DNA of 64,000 nucleotides. Source: an uncultured Granulosicoccus sp. (GTDB lineage Bacteria > Pseudomonadota > Gammaproteobacteria > Granulosicoccales > Granulosicoccaceae). Positions 41,069 to 51,059 of the stretch are shown here, one piece after another. A program made the translations under genes and the position numbers. The notes beneath the pieces were generated by a model, which was not told the origin of the DNA, searched no databases, and saw only the letters and a program-made list of their open reading frames with translations. Each line of letters starts with the position of its first letter. The first letter of the stretch is position 1. Where the stretch lies: the NCBI GenBank assembly GCA_947499955.1, contig CANMQI010000001.1:310001-374000 (forward strand). The letters run 5' to 3'.

Positions 41069-41084
41069 TTTTCCAAATGGTCAA
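41069..41084. promoter_or_regulatory. Probable RutR box upstream of preTA
   Basis: TTTTCCAAATGGTCAA matches the 14 defined positions of TTGACCA-NN-TGGTCAA at 12, with the right half exact and the left half differing at two bases. It sits 83 bp before the preT ATG inside an A/T-rich stretch (41040-41100), which suits a promoter. The second site of the same type as 37067-37082 in one window makes a chance match unlikely. Confidence 0.72.
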
Positions 41085-41254
41085 ATTTTTAATGACGAAC
41101 TGGCCGCTCGCCCACATCGCAGCCTGCTGCCTCGCCTTTTCGAGTGCCTGTCGTGCTCCTGCCGCCCGGCCTGCCGGAATCTCCCCCTTACCGAATCCAC
41201 AACGATCAGTTATGGTCATCGCCCTGCCCCCCCCTTCAAGGAGCCTGTACACAC

Positions 41255-41887
41255 ATGACACTACCTGCCTGGTCTGACTCCCTGGCACCTCGCCTGAAGT
41301 CCCAGATCGAATTTCTGTTCGCCATCGACGCCCTCAAGTCGGTTTACCGGGCGACCCTGATTGCTTCGGGTGAACGGCGCGAGAACAGTGCAGAACACAG
41401 CTGGCATCTGACCCTGTTCGCCCGGATTCTGGCCGAACACGCCAACCAGCCGGTGGATGTCGATCGTGTGGTTTTCATGCTGATGGTGCATGATATCGTC
41501 GAAGTCGATGCCGGCGATGTGCCCATTCACGGCCAGCAGAATCCGAACAAGGATGCCGAGGAACAGGCAGCCGCTACCCGCCTCTTCGGACTGCTACCCG
41601 ATGATCAGGCAAGCCTGCTGCGACAGTATTGGGATGAATTCGAGACAGGAGAGACAGCCGATGCCCGCTTCGCCAAGGCTATCGACCGACTCCAGCCGGT
41701 ACTACTCAATGCGCTTACCGGTGGCGGCACCTGGAATGACTTCGATGTATCACTGGATCAGGTCAGAACCCGCACCGCTCAGATCGGCAAGGGTTCCGAC
41801 GAGCTCTGGGAGATGGCCAATGCCATCTTCAGCGAGGCTGCCGAGAACGGTTGGTTGAGAACAGATCCACCAACTGGCTCGTCATGA
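41255..41887 (+). CDS. HD-domain phosphohydrolase (HDDC2/YfbR-like 5'-deoxynucleotidase type)
   Basis: A 210-residue HD-superfamily protein. Metal ligands are visible as His48 in SAEHSW, the His79-Asp80 pair in [12 protein letters not shown], and a late Asp in [12 protein letters not shown]. This pattern is that of HDDC2/YfbR-type nucleotide phosphohydrolases, which remove phosphate from deoxynucleoside monophosphates. Start at 41255 is supported by AAGGAG in the right position; the frame stays open upstream. It lies next to the pyrimidine island but converges on cobT, overlapping its 3' end by 59 bp. A role in nucleotide turnover is likely; specificity unknown. Confidence 0.88.
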   Translation: MTLPAWSDSLAPRLKSQIEFLFAIDALKSVYRATLIASGERRENSAEHSWHLTLFARILAEHANQPVDVDRVVFMLMVHDIVEVDAGDVPIHGQQNPNKDAEEQAAATRLFGLLPDDQASLLRQYWDEFETGETADARFAKAIDRLQPVLLNALTGGGTWNDFDVSLDQVRTRTAQIGKGSDELWEMANAIFSEAAENGWLRTDPPTGSS

Positions 41888-43790
41888 CATCGGCCAGCTG
41901 AGCGACATCGTGAATGGTCGTGGCACGCGAATAATACTGTCGCACGTCATGACCGATACCGATCGCCACCAGCTCGACTTCATCCTGCCTTTCGATCTGT
42001 GCAATGACATGCCGCAGATGCTTCTCCAGAAAACGCCCCGGATTGGTTGACAGGGTGGAGTCATCGATGGGCGCACCATCGGAGATCATCATCAGGATGC
42101 GACGCTGCTCAGGCCGCTGCAACAAACGACCATGCGCCCATTGCAAGGCCTCGCCATCGATGTTTTCCTTCAACAGCCCCTTGCGCATCATCAGCCCCAG
42201 ATTACGTCGTGACTGGCGCCAAGGCGTGTCTGCCGCCTTGTAGATGATATGCCGAAGATCGTTCAGCCGCCCGGGGTTGGGTGGATAACCATCGGCCACC
42301 CATTTCTCGCGGGAACGCCCGCCCTTCCAGGCACAGGTGGTAAAACCCAGAATCTCGATACGCACGCCACAACGCTCCAGCGTGGCGGACAGAATGTCGG
42401 CACACACCGCGGCTACCCGGATCGAGCGACCGTGCATGGACCCGGAATTGTCCAGCAGCAAAGTCACGACGGTATCGCGAAAGGGAGTTTCCGATTCCTG
42501 CTTGAAGGTCAGTGGCATCATCGGATCCGTGAGCACCCGCGTCAGTCGCGCGGTATCCAGCTGACCTTCTTCCAGATCGAACTCCCAGGAACGACGCTGC
42601 TGGGCCATGAGCACCCGCTGCAGTCGATTGGCAAAACGGCCTATCTGACGTTGCAGGTCACCGATATGACTGTCCAGCGTCTGCCGCAGGCGCGTCAGTT
42701 CCTCGACATCACACAGATCGAGCGGCCGGATGACCTCGTCGAATTCCTGTGTATAGACGTGATAATCGTTGATCGAGCGTCGTTGAGCCTCGCCCGCGGT
42801 GGCTCGCCATTCACTGCCCGGCGATTCCGAGCTGCGCTCCGGCATGTCCTCTTCGGGCTCGACGATATCGCTGCCATCCTCGGCATTGCCATCGTCCTCC
42901 TCCATGGACTCCGACTCACCATCTTCTTCCAGAGAACTGCTATCGGATTCAGAGGATTCGGACTGATCCTGTTCCGACTCCATATCATCGGACTGCTGGT
43001 TCTCATCATCGAACTCATCCGGATTGTCACTCGGATCACTGTCCTCCATCTCCAGAGAACGCAGCAGCTGCCCCAGGGCCTTGGCAAAACCAGCCTGATC
43101 CTCGAGATTGAAATCACCGGCCTTGAACTTGTCTGCCACATCGCTGGACAGCCATTCGCGCCAGTCGGACAGTGCCTCTGCCGCCGCTGCCGGCAAAGGC
43201 CGGCTGCTCAGCTGCTCCCGCAGGTAGAGACTCAATGCATGCTCGATACCCAGACGCGGCTCGGTCTTGTTCTCCCGCATGTCGATGACAGGCTTGCGAA
43301 CCGTGTCAAGCAACAGGCGATATCGCCCGTCCAGCGCCGCATCCAGATTGCGCCCGACGCCTTCATACATATTGGCTCCGAGCAGCTCGACACGTGTCTG
43401 CTCGGCCATGGCATGCAGCCGCTGCGAGGTATCGGTCGAGGGTTGGTAGCGAGCGTGTGTGCGTGCATCGTGGTGCTGTTTGTGCAGCGCTATGGCATCA
43501 CTGCGACCGCGTGTCTTGCGTCGTTCCAGCTCGGTGGCATCGTCGGGAATCCCCGGCAGCACCATCCCTTCCACATCAGCTGCATTCTCATCGAACGTGA
43601 TATCGATGGACGTATCCCGGGCGATTGCCCGAGCACAGGCACCGGTTGACTGCCGGAACGATTCAGGCATGCCTGAATCCTCCTCCCGAGGTGCATTGAT
43701 GCCCTGGCCCACTTGCACGGGGGTCGATGCAGCTGCTTTCAGCTCACCGACATGCTGTGCCTGTGGCGGCTTTGAATCATCAGACGCCAA
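41829..43790 (-). CDS. cobT: Cobaltochelatase subunit CobT
   Basis: A 653-residue protein with an N-terminal helical region, a strongly acidic Asp/Glu/Ser linker (about residues 250-320), and a C-terminal von Willebrand A domain. Its MIDAS motif [10 protein letters not shown] sits near residue 448 and a late SDGAPIDDS follows. This is the CobT architecture, partner of CobS and CobN in ATP-driven cobalt insertion in aerobic B12 synthesis. I place the start at TTG 43790: it is preceded by GAGGAG at proper distance and overlaps the cobS stop by 11 bp; no ATG is well placed. CobN and other cobalamin genes are absent here. A general MoxR-VWA chaperone role is the alternative. Confidence 0.9.
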   Translation of the reverse strand: MASDDSKPPQAQHVGELKAAASTPVQVGQGINAPREEDSGMPESFRQSTGACARAIARDTSIDITFDENAADVEGMVLPGIPDDATELERRKTRGRSDAIALHKQHHDARTHARYQPSTDTSQRLHAMAEQTRVELLGANMYEGVGRNLDAALDGRYRLLLDTVRKPVIDMRENKTEPRLGIEHALSLYLREQLSSRPLPAAAAEALSDWREWLSSDVADKFKAGDFNLEDQAGFAKALGQLLRSLEMEDSDPSDNPDEFDDENQQSDDMESEQDQSESSESDSSSLEEDGESESMEEDDGNAEDGSDIVEPEEDMPERSSESPGSEWRATAGEAQRRSINDYHVYTQEFDEVIRPLDLCDVEELTRLRQTLDSHIGDLQRQIGRFANRLQRVLMAQQRRSWEFDLEEGQLDTARLTRVLTDPMMPLTFKQESETPFRDTVVTLLLDNSGSMHGRSIRVAAVCADILSATLERCGVRIEILGFTTCAWKGGRSREKWVADGYPPNPGRLNDLRHIIYKAADTPWRQSRRNLGLMMRKGLLKENIDGEALQWAHGRLLQRPEQRRILMMISDGAPIDDSTLSTNPGRFLEKHLRHVIAQIERQDEVELVAIGIGHDVRQYYSRATTIHDVAQLADVMTSQLVDLFSTNRSRQPR

Positions 43791-44763
43791 TGTCCGGAAG
43801 CTCCTCACCAAAGACACGCTGATACAGTTCACCGAGCAATGCGCGCTCGGCGGGATCGCACTTGTTGACGAATGCCAACTCGAGAGCCAGCCCGACATCC
43901 TTGAAGAAGGTCAGGTTCTGAGTCCAGGTAATAACCGTCCGCGGGCTCATGACCGTCGCCAGATCGCCGTTGCGAAATGCGCTGCGAGTCAGCCCCGCCA
44001 GTGCAACCATCTGCTCGACCAGCTTCTCACCCGCCTCGTCCTGCAGATGCGGCGCCTTGGCCAGCACCACCTTGGCTTCCTGATCGGGTGGCAGGTAGTT
44101 GAGAATGGTTGTCACGGACCAGCGATCCATCTGTGCCTGATTGATCTGCTGCGTGCCATGGTACAGGCCTGTCGTATCGCCCAGACCAACCGTATTGGCC
44201 GTTGCAAAGAAACGGAAGGCCGGATGCGGCTTGATCACCCGGCTCTGATCAAGCAGAGTCAACTGACCGGCGGACTCCAGCACGCGCTGGATGACAAACA
44301 TCACATCGGGACGCCCGGCATCGTATTCATCGAAAACCAGAGCCACGTTGCGCTGATAGGCCCACGGCAGGATGCCATCCTGAAATTCTGTCACCTGTTT
44401 GCCATCACGCAGAACAATCGCATCCTTGCCGATCAGATCGATGCGGCTGACATGACTATCGAGATTGATGCGCAGACAGGGCCAGTTCAACCTGGCAGCC
44501 ACCTGTTCGATATGGGTGGATTTACCCGTTCCGTGGAATCCCGAGATCAGCACTCGCCAGTCATTGGCAAAACCGGACAGGATGGCCATTGTCGTGCGGA
44601 AATCAAACAGATAGGATGGATCGATATCTGGCACCCGCTCGGTATGATTCGAGTAGGCAGGTACCATGAGGTCCACATCCAACCCGAAGACTTCCCTGAC
44701 GGAAACCGTGGTATCGGGTAGCAGAAGGTTATCTGACGCATCGTTTAGTGTGGAGTCGAGCAT
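43780..44763 (-). CDS. cobS: Cobaltochelatase subunit CobS (AAA+ MoxR-type ATPase)
   Basis: A 327-residue AAA+ ATPase. The N-terminus [19 protein letters not shown] is the CobS signature. Walker A is GFHGTGKS at 75-82, Walker [13 protein letters not shown], and a sensor-like [12 protein letters not shown] with Asn. CobS and CobT form the motor for CobN-dependent cobalt insertion into hydrogenobyrinate a,c-diamide. ATG 44763 (MLDSTLND) is preferred to an upstream ATG at 44829 on family fit. The gene is divergent from the LacI/LuxR hybrid regulator with a 125-bp gap containing A/T-rich sequence but no motif I can name. Confidence 0.92.
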   Translation of the reverse strand: MLDSTLNDASDNLLLPDTTVSVREVFGLDVDLMVPAYSNHTERVPDIDPSYLFDFRTTMAILSGFANDWRVLISGFHGTGKSTHIEQVAARLNWPCLRINLDSHVSRIDLIGKDAIVLRDGKQVTEFQDGILPWAYQRNVALVFDEYDAGRPDVMFVIQRVLESAGQLTLLDQSRVIKPHPAFRFFATANTVGLGDTTGLYHGTQQINQAQMDRWSVTTILNYLPPDQEAKVVLAKAPHLQDEAGEKLVEQMVALAGLTRSAFRNGDLATVMSPRTVITWTQNLTFFKDVGLALELAFVNKCDPAERALLGELYQRVFGEELPDIGV

Positions 44764-44888
44764 GGTACCGGGCAATGTGCTTGATAAAGACGTTATCCTA
44801 CACGTACAGCAACGCACAGGCACCCACATGGAAGGTTCTGCGGATAAAAATAATCTGAACGCTTACAGCCGGCAATCTACCCCCCTTC

Positions 44889-45968
44889 ATGTACCTGCAG
44901 GCCACTGATTCCGTGATGTCTGACAGACTTCTGCCCCCCACCAATCGGCGGGTTGGCATCATGGCTGAACTCACAGGCGCCTCCAGTCTGGCACCATTGG
45001 TCGACGCGGCCGTCGCCCGACTCGAGGCCAACGGCTTTGAAACCGTGGTGGTATCGGCCGGGCGCAGCATGCGTGCCGAGAAGACTGCCTGGCATATTCT
45101 CTCGCGCAGTGCCTGCGACGGAATCATTCTTCACTCGGACTGCCTGTCCAATGATCAGCTGGCACGTTTGATCAGTACGCGCAAGAATGTAGTCCTTGCC
45201 AATGTGCACAACACGCAGACCGGCAAACTGGCGGCAGCTCACCTGCTGAAGACAGGTCACCGGCGTATCGCCCTGGTGTCCGGCCCGCTCTACCGATTCA
45301 GCATTCAGCATGTCGTCGAAGGCTTCATGCAGCCCATCAACAGCCCTCAGGGGCGTGACGTGACATTGCAGACGCTGGAATCGTCCATGGACGAGGAAGG
45401 TGGAGCCAGCGCCATGAATAGCCTGCTGGCCTCCAAGGTGACCCCGACCGCCATCTTCCTGCTCAATGATCGAATGGCGATTGGCGCCTTGCGCGTCTGC
45501 CAGGAAAACGGCATTCGTGTCCCTGACGACATCTCACTGATCGGCTGCGGAGATCATTACGAGGCAGCCCATACGCGCCCCGCCCTGAGCACCCTGCACC
45601 TGCCGCTGGTCCATGTAGGCCAGAGCGCGGCTCAGCGTGTCATGAACCTGATAAACAACGTCAACGCACGCTCCGTGGAAGACGATGACCCGAGCCACAG
45701 CCAGCCGCGGGTCGTGTCGCGCAACAGTGTTCGCGACAGAAATGACAAGACTGGCGATGCTGCCGGGGATAGCCATATCAGCGCCCGGGAACGCGAATGC
45801 CTGAACTGGGCCGCCAAGGGCAAGACTTCCTGGGAAATCAGCCAGATACTGGGAGTGACGGAAAGCACCATCATCTACCACTTGCGCAACGCCACGCGCA
45901 AGCTCAATGCTGCCAATCGCCTGCATGCGGTAGCCAAGGCATTGAAAGCATCCATCATCGATTTCTGA
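44889..45968 (+). CDS. Hybrid regulator: LacI-type periplasmic-binding sensor domain + C-terminal LuxR HTH
   Basis: A 359-residue protein. Residues ~20-270 are a LacI/GalR-type ligand domain (RRVGIMAELTG, SACDGIILHSDCLSNDQL, AAAHLLKTGHRRIALVSGPL, AIFLLNDRMAIGALRVCQENGIRVPDDISLIGCGD). A polar linker (~275-295) leads to a clear LuxR/GerE helix-turn-helix (residues ~297-355: SARERECLNWAAKGKTSWEISQILGVTESTIIYHLRNATRKLNA). The usual N-terminal LacI helix-turn-helix is missing. Probably a ligand-responsive transcription factor; ligand and targets unknown. Divergent from cobS and convergent on the EF-G2 gene. ATG 44916 is an alternative start. Confidence 0.88.
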   Translation: MYLQATDSVMSDRLLPPTNRRVGIMAELTGASSLAPLVDAAVARLEANGFETVVVSAGRSMRAEKTAWHILSRSACDGIILHSDCLSNDQLARLISTRKNVVLANVHNTQTGKLAAAHLLKTGHRRIALVSGPLYRFSIQHVVEGFMQPINSPQGRDVTLQTLESSMDEEGGASAMNSLLASKVTPTAIFLLNDRMAIGALRVCQENGIRVPDDISLIGCGDHYEAAHTRPALSTLHLPLVHVGQSAAQRVMNLINNVNARSVEDDDPSHSQPRVVSRNSVRDRNDKTGDAAGDSHISARERECLNWAAKGKTSWEISQILGVTESTIIYHLRNATRKLNAANRLHAVAKALKASIIDF

Positions 45969-46037
45969 AGCGTCTCGCAGGCACTCGTCGCGAGTGCATC
46001 GACGATCCAGGCAGTCAACCACCTGAATCAACCGAGC

Positions 46038-46066
46038 AAAAAAAAGGCGCTCCTCTCAGAGCGCCT
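46038..46066 (-). terminator. Intrinsic terminator of the EF-G2 gene
   Basis: AGGCGCTC (46045-46052) and GAGCGCCT (46059-46066) form a perfect 8-bp stem with a 6-nt loop. On the minus strand the stem is followed by a run of eight T (A-run 46038-46045 on plus). It begins 27 bp after the fusA2 stop. It may also hinder the convergent regulator transcript, whose stop is at 45968. Confidence 0.88.
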
Positions 46067-46092
46067 CTCGTCTCACGAAACGTTACGGCTGA

Positions 46093-48177
46093 TTACTTCG
46101 CCGCCTTGCGTTCCTGAGCTTCCTTGATGACCACGTCTGCCACATTCTTCGGACAGGCATTGTAGTGGCTGAACTCCATGGAGAACTGGCCACGACCTGA
46201 CGTCATGGTACGCAGATCACCGATGTAGCCGAACATCTCTGACAAAGGCACATCTGCCTTGATGCGAACACCTGTTGCACCTGGCTCCTGCGACTTGATC
46301 ATGCCACGACGACGGTTGAGGTCACCGATGACGTCACCGACGTGATCTTCAGGTGTGAACACATCCACCTTCATGACCGGCTCGATGATCTGAGGACCCG
46401 CCTTCGGAATCGACTGACGATAAGCACCCTTGGCAGCAATTTCGAACGCCAGCGCACTGGAGTCAACGGCGTGGAAGGCACCGTCTTTCAGCACGACACG
46501 GAAGTCGAGCAGAGGGTAACCCGCCAGGACACCTTCGTCCATGGACAGCTTGAAGCCCTTTTCGACCGCTGGCCAGTATTCGCGAGGAACGTTACCACCT
46601 GTGACCTTGGATTCGAATTCGAAACCTGTACCCGGCTCGCCCGGCTCGATGGTGTAGTCGATACGACCGTACTGACCAGAACCACCAGATTGCTTCTTGT
46701 GCGTGTAGGTATCTTCGATAACCTGCGTGATGGTTTCACGATAGGCCACCTGAGGCTTGCCAACTTCAACTTCAACACCGTGAGTACGCTTCAGGATGTC
46801 GATCTTGATGTCCAGATGCAGCTCGCCCATTCCCATGAGGATGGTCTCACCACTTTCCTCGTCAGTCATGACGCGGAATGAAGGATCTTCTGCAACCATC
46901 TTGCCGATGGCCACACCCAGTTTCTCGGAACCCGCCTTGTCGATGGGTGAAACCGAGATGGAGATGACCGGATCAGGGAATACCATTGGCTCGAGCGTGG
47001 CGGGATGCTTGGGATCAGCCAGCGTATGACCTGTCTGTACGTTCTTCATGCCCAGAACAGCAACGATGTCGCCAGCCTGTGCAGAATCACGCTCGATGCG
47101 ATCTTCAGCATTCATTTCCACGATTCGACCAATTCGCTCGGTCTTGCCCGTAAAGGTGTTGAGGACCGTATCGCCCTTGGCAATCTTGCCGGAGTAGATA
47201 CGAATGAACGTCAGTGCACCGTAGCGGTCATCCATGATCTTGAATGCCAATGCGCGCAGCGGCTTTTTCGGATCAACGATGGCGAACTCACCGGTTTCAA
47301 CACCTTCCAGATCGACTTCAGGCTGTGGCTTGACTTCGGTCGGGCTTGGCAGGTAGGCAACAACGCCGTCGAGCATGGGCTGCATGCCCTTGTTCTTGAA
47401 CGCGGAACCACAGAATGTCGGAAACCAGACAAGCTCGATAGTGCCCTTGCGAATGCAGCGCTGCAGGGTTTCGATATCCGGCTCTTCACCTTCGAAGTAC
47501 TTCTCCATGGCTTCATCGTCCATTTCCAGGGCGCTTTCAACCAGCTCTTCGCGGTACTTGGCAACCAGCTCGACCATATCGGCAGGCACTTCTTCGATCG
47601 AGTAGTTTTCCGGGTTTCCGGAATCATCCCAGACCCAGGCCTTTTCAGTCAGCAGATCGACCACACCAACGAAGTCATCTTCCGTGCCGATAGGCAGGAC
47701 CATGACCAGTGGACGTGCGGCCAGAACGTCCTTGACCTGCTTGACGACGCGATAGAAATCGGCACCCATACGATCCAGCTTGTTGACGAAGATGATTCGT
47801 GCAACTTCTGATTCGTTGGCGTAGCGCCAGTTTGTTTCCGATTGTGGTTCTACACCGCCGGAACCGCAGAAGACACCGACGCCGCCGTCGAGTACTTTCA
47901 GTGAACGGTACACTTCGATGGTGAAGTCAACGTGTCCCGGGGTATCGATGACGTTGAACCGGTGACCATCCCATTCACAGCTGGTAGCAGCCGACTGGAT
48001 GGTTATACCGCGCTCTTGCTCCTGCGCCATGAAATCCGTGGTGGCTTCACCATCATGGACTTCACCGGTCTTGTGAATCTTGCCCGTGAGCTTCAGGATA
48101 CGCTCTGTGGTTGTGGTTTTGCCCGCATCAACGTGGGCAAAAATGCCGATGTTGCGGTAGTGTGAAAGCTCAGTCAT
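46093..48177 (-). CDS. fusA2: Elongation factor G, EF-G2 type
   Basis: A 694-residue translational GTPase. G1 AHVDAGKTT (residues 14-22), switch [10 protein letters not shown]3 [10 protein letters not shown]4 NKLDRMG. Domains II-V follow, with [16 protein letters not shown] and [17 protein letters not shown] near the end. The segments [21 protein letters not shown] and [22 protein letters not shown] match the second EF-G (EF-G2) of vibrios and relatives rather than the str-operon EF-G. It stands alone, with no rpsL, rpsG or tuf nearby. A GTG four codons upstream (48189) could also start translation. Moves tRNA and mRNA through the ribosome, or acts in recycling; the division of labour with EF-G1 is unknown. 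Confidence 0.93.
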   Translation of the reverse strand: MTELSHYRNIGIFAHVDAGKTTTTERILKLTGKIHKTGEVHDGEATTDFMAQEQERGITIQSAATSCEWDGHRFNVIDTPGHVDFTIEVYRSLKVLDGGVGVFCGSGGVEPQSETNWRYANESEVARIIFVNKLDRMGADFYRVVKQVKDVLAARPLVMVLPIGTEDDFVGVVDLLTEKAWVWDDSGNPENYSIEEVPADMVELVAKYREELVESALEMDDEAMEKYFEGEEPDIETLQRCIRKGTIELVWFPTFCGSAFKNKGMQPMLDGVVAYLPSPTEVKPQPEVDLEGVETGEFAIVDPKKPLRALAFKIMDDRYGALTFIRIYSGKIAKGDTVLNTFTGKTERIGRIVEMNAEDRIERDSAQAGDIVAVLGMKNVQTGHTLADPKHPATLEPMVFPDPVISISVSPIDKAGSEKLGVAIGKMVAEDPSFRVMTDEESGETILMGMGELHLDIKIDILKRTHGVEVEVGKPQVAYRETITQVIEDTYTHKKQSGGSGQYGRIDYTIEPGEPGTGFEFESKVTGGNVPREYWPAVEKGFKLSMDEGVLAGYPLLDFRVVLKDGAFHAVDSSALAFEIAAKGAYRQSIPKAGPQIIEPVMKVDVFTPEDHVGDVIGDLNRRRGMIKSQEPGATGVRIKADVPLSEMFGYIGDLRTMTSGRGQFSMEFSHYNACPKNVADVVIKEAQERKAAK

Positions 48178-48401
48178 CTTGGTGCTCACGGTCTGGGATT
48201 AATGGCCCGGTGTCTTGTTCTAACCCGGACGTTACCTTGCTGGGACCCGCTACAGGTCAACCCTCCGAAACCCGATACCCTGATCACTGGACAATGGCTC
48301 GCAATTGATTGCTTGCCATCGGAGCCGTGAATCAGACGCAAAATGGTTCGAGAAGATGCCTGACGCGGTAAACCCACAATTCTACCCAATTTTGGGATGC
48401 A

Positions 48402-48950
48402 ATGTCAGATAGCAAGCCAGATTCGACACATGATGAGAGTCACCGCATGGCAGGCGTGATGATCGCCCTGCTCTGGGTACTGGTTCTGGGTGGCGGCACA
48501 TGGCTGGCACAAGGCTGGCTGGATGCCCGAAAGGCTGACAGGGCCCCGCATTGGTCAAGTGACGCTAGCGGCCGGCAAACGCTGACTCTTGAAGCCGATC
48601 GCTACGGCCAGTTCGCACTGAACGGTAGCGCCAATGACGAAGAAGTCTTGTTCCTGATCGATACAGGCGCCTCCGGCATCAGCATACCCGGTGTTGTGGC
48701 AAGAACCATGAACCTGCCTCAAGGCAGGCCCTTTGACGTCATGACAGCCAATGGCAGCACGCGTGTCTATCAGACGCAGCTCGACAAGCTCACTATCGGC
48801 CCTTTCACTCAATATAACGTGACAGCGCACATCAACCCGGGCCTGGAGGGCGACACGGCACTACTGGGCATGAACTTTCTGCGACACTACGAGTTGTTGC
48901 ACCGTCGCGGTAAATTGACCATCAGCCTGCCAGAACCCAACCCGCGGTGA
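48402..48950 (+). CDS. Membrane-anchored retropepsin-like aspartic protease (clan AA)
   Basis: A 182-residue protein. An N-terminal membrane anchor (MAGVMIALLWVLVLGGGTWLAQGWL, residues ~16-40) precedes a single retropepsin domain. It has the catalytic motif LFLIDTGASGISIP (Asp87), the flap-like FDVMTANGSTRVYQTQLDKLTIG, and the hydrophobic LLGMNFLRHYEL end. This is the TIGR02281-type clan AA family; as in retroviral proteases, a homodimer would be needed for activity. Expected in the periplasm. Its targets are unknown. It is divergent from fusA2 and 258 bp upstream of the ATP-grasp pair, which carries no gene in that gap. Confidence 0.88.
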   Translation: MSDSKPDSTHDESHRMAGVMIALLWVLVLGGGTWLAQGWLDARKADRAPHWSSDASGRQTLTLEADRYGQFALNGSANDEEVLFLIDTGASGISIPGVVARTMNLPQGRPFDVMTANGSTRVYQTQLDKLTIGPFTQYNVTAHINPGLEGDTALLGMNFLRHYELLHRRGKLTISLPEPNPR

Positions 48951-49208
48951 ATATTGCAATCCCTGAACGATCAGACCGAAGTCACGTTAGCCTCACAATC
49001 GAATAAACGGATCATCCCCGCAACGGAACCTTCCCGGCTCGATCGGCTCACAACCGCCAATGAGATCGAGCATTCACATCTTTACGTCGGGTAACGATAT
49101 TGCAAGCCGCCAGTGCCTCCGAGCAGTGGCAGTGACACACCATGACACTGTAATATTGCGGGTTGTGGGATTTCTGCCCAAGCATCACGGAGTCAGTAGT
49201 AGGTCGAC
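48951..49208. other. Intergenic stretch before the ATP-grasp genes
   Basis: No gene is supported in these 258 bp. The region is slightly richer in A/T than the surrounding genes and should contain the promoter of the ATP-grasp operon if it is separate from the protease gene. I see no clear hairpin plus T-run after the protease gene, so read-through is possible. Confidence 0.4.
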
Positions 49209-50084
49209 ATGCATATCACCATAATCATGGTTGTAACCTACATCCTGTGCTGCGCGCGCACAGGTACCGCGCCCTGGCGATACTGGCAACTCAATGCACG
49301 CTATTTCTCGGCCGAGCACGGTATCTTCTCGAAGCTTTCACTGGATGCGCTGATTCCGGACCGCTGGCGCCTGCCACAAAGCATCGACTCGGACGCAGTT
49401 ATCCCCACGACCTACCCGGTATTCCTGAAACCTGAATGGGGTCAGAACGCCCATGGCATACATCGCGTGGACGATGCCGAGCAGCTGGTCCGCCTGCGGG
49501 CCTCCCTGCGTTCAGAGCCCCAGCGTTATCTCATTCAGCAAGCCGCACCCGGCAAGCGTGAATACGAGATATTCAGCATCGACGCCAATCGCAGCGACGG
49601 CAAGCATGACGTTCTGAGCATTACCGAGGCGGTCAATGATCGTGAACAGTTCCCGATCAACAGCAAGAACAACCGGCATACGCGCTATGTCGATATCAGC
49701 AAGCAGTTCTCTGCAGAACAACAGGATATCGTTGCAGCGTACCTGTCTCAGGTTGGAGAATTCGGCATCAGCCGAATGAGCGTCAGAGCCGATTCCAATG
49801 AAGAACTGGTTGCCGGCAACTTTCATGTCATCGAGATCAACCTGTTCCTGCCGATGCCCATCAACCTGCTGGATCGTGACTACAGCTGGGAACAACGCTG
49901 GAAATTCATCCGCTCTGCCATGATGAGTCTGGCAAAGGCCACCCGAATGATCACGCCGGTGGAAAACCCCCAGCCAATCTTTGCCCGCATGATGTTGTAC
50001 GGCCGTGGAAAATCCCGCGCGACCAGCACCGTCACGACCAACAATACAACGCCCAAGATCGGCGAGCACTACATACAACCGTGA
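49209..50084 (+). CDS. ATP-grasp-like protein (probable carboxylate-amine ligase), partner 1
   Basis: A 291-residue protein that I read as an ATP-grasp enzyme. The segment YPVFLKPEWGQNAHGI (residues ~69-84) carries the ATP-contacting Lys and Gly-rich loop. RYLIQQAAPGKREYEIFSIDA resembles the central lid strand. FHVIEINLFLPMPINLLDRDY holds a Glu-x-Asn metal-binding motif. The extreme N-terminus MHITIIMVVTYILCC is hydrophobic. The family joins a carboxylate to an amine through an acyl-phosphate. Its GTGA overlap with the second ATP-grasp gene shows coupled translation, and an MFS-like gene follows. The product is unknown. Confidence 0.72.
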   Translation: MHITIIMVVTYILCCARTGTAPWRYWQLNARYFSAEHGIFSKLSLDALIPDRWRLPQSIDSDAVIPTTYPVFLKPEWGQNAHGIHRVDDAEQLVRLRASLRSEPQRYLIQQAAPGKREYEIFSIDANRSDGKHDVLSITEAVNDREQFPINSKNNRHTRYVDISKQFSAEQQDIVAAYLSQVGEFGISRMSVRADSNEELVAGNFHVIEINLFLPMPINLLDRDYSWEQRWKFIRSAMMSLAKATRMITPVENPQPIFARMMLYGRGKSRATSTVTTNNTTPKIGEHYIQP

Positions 50085-50989
50085 AATCAATCAAAGCACT
50101 GATTTATGGCTGGGTCAGCCAGAAGTACATGGCTGGCTGTAGCAACTACAACTCATTACAAGTCAGAAAAGCCAGTCGCTCCAAGAGGCAGGCTCGCGAG
50201 ATGTTTGCCCGGCATGACATCCCGCATGCCCGCGGCACCCTGTTCCTGAATCCCTGGAAGGCCCACCTGTTTGCCAGAGAACATGGCTTCCCCCTGTGCA
50301 TCAAACCCAATGTCAGCGGATTCTCCCGTGGCAGTCATTTCCCGATCAACAATTACCGTGAACTGTGGAAAGCCGCCCTGCTGGTCAAGGTCTGGTGGCC
50401 CACCAGTATCGTCGAACAATATCTGCTTGGCGCCAACTATCGGGTTCTGGCTACTGGTGACTCACTGGTATCCGTCATTCGCCGCTACCCTCCGTTCATC
50501 GATGGCAACGGCAAGGATTCCATCAGCACCCTGATTGATGCTGAAAATGCCACGCGCGAACGAATGGGCCTGTACCCGACGGTACACCCCATTCCGAAAT
50601 CTCAGACAACCATCGATTACCTGCGACGTCATGGGAAAACGCTGGACAGCGTGCCGGCCGAAGGTGAGCGCGTCTACACCTTCAATCGAGTGGCACTGGC
50701 GCCTGGCGGCGTCATCGAGATCATCGACCAGTCCACCATTCCCGAGGCGAATCGCGCACTCTTCCTGAAAGTCATCAAGGCCTTCGACGCCAAACTCTTC
50801 GGTATCGACGTCATTTTCGAAGAAGGTATCGAAAAGGACTACCGCGAGCAGCGCTGCATCTTTCTCGAAGTCAATTCCCGCCCCTACACGCGCATGCACA
50901 GCGCACCGCGTTATGGCGAGCGTGAAAATCTGGATGATTTCTATCAGGAAATGGACTCACTGGTAGTCGCGGACTCCGATATCTACTGA
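50081..50989 (+). CDS. ATP-grasp ligase (cyanophycin-synthetase/GshB-like), partner 2
   Basis: A 302-residue ATP-grasp protein starting with GTG. It has FPLCIKPNVSGFSRGSHFPINNYREL (ATP-binding Lys and Ser/Gly loop), STIVEQYLLGANYRVLATGDSLVSVIRRYPPFIDGNGKDSISTLID (the region typical of cyanophycin synthetase and glutathione-synthetase-like domains), and a C-terminal CIFLEVNSRPYTRMHSAPRYGE with the metal-binding Glu-x-Asn. Length equals one ATP-grasp domain plus an N-terminal adapter (IPHARG segment). Together with partner 1 it may build a small peptide or amide conjugate. GTGA overlap with the upstream gene. Confidence 0.83.
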   Translation: MKSIKALIYGWVSQKYMAGCSNYNSLQVRKASRSKRQAREMFARHDIPHARGTLFLNPWKAHLFAREHGFPLCIKPNVSGFSRGSHFPINNYRELWKAALLVKVWWPTSIVEQYLLGANYRVLATGDSLVSVIRRYPPFIDGNGKDSISTLIDAENATRERMGLYPTVHPIPKSQTTIDYLRRHGKTLDSVPAEGERVYTFNRVALAPGGVIEIIDQSTIPEANRALFLKVIKAFDAKLFGIDVIFEEGIEKDYREQRCIFLEVNSRPYTRMHSAPRYGERENLDDFYQEMDSLVVADSDIY

Positions 50990-51059
50990 CTCCGCAACCG
51001 TTGCCAACCATCGCGCCTTGTGCGCCAGCTGACGATCACACGGTTGGCAGGCGGCCCCC

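Noticed and set aside
42249-43649. Plus-strand frame of 466 codons
   Set aside because: Antisense to cobT, including its MIDAS motif and acidic linker. The reversed acidic repeat produces an artificially hydrophobic sequence.
49163-49435. 90-codon plus-strand frame overlapping the first ATP-grasp gene
   Set aside because: It is in another frame over the start of 49209-50084, whose Lys/Gly-rich ATP loop and Glu-x-Asn motif are intact.
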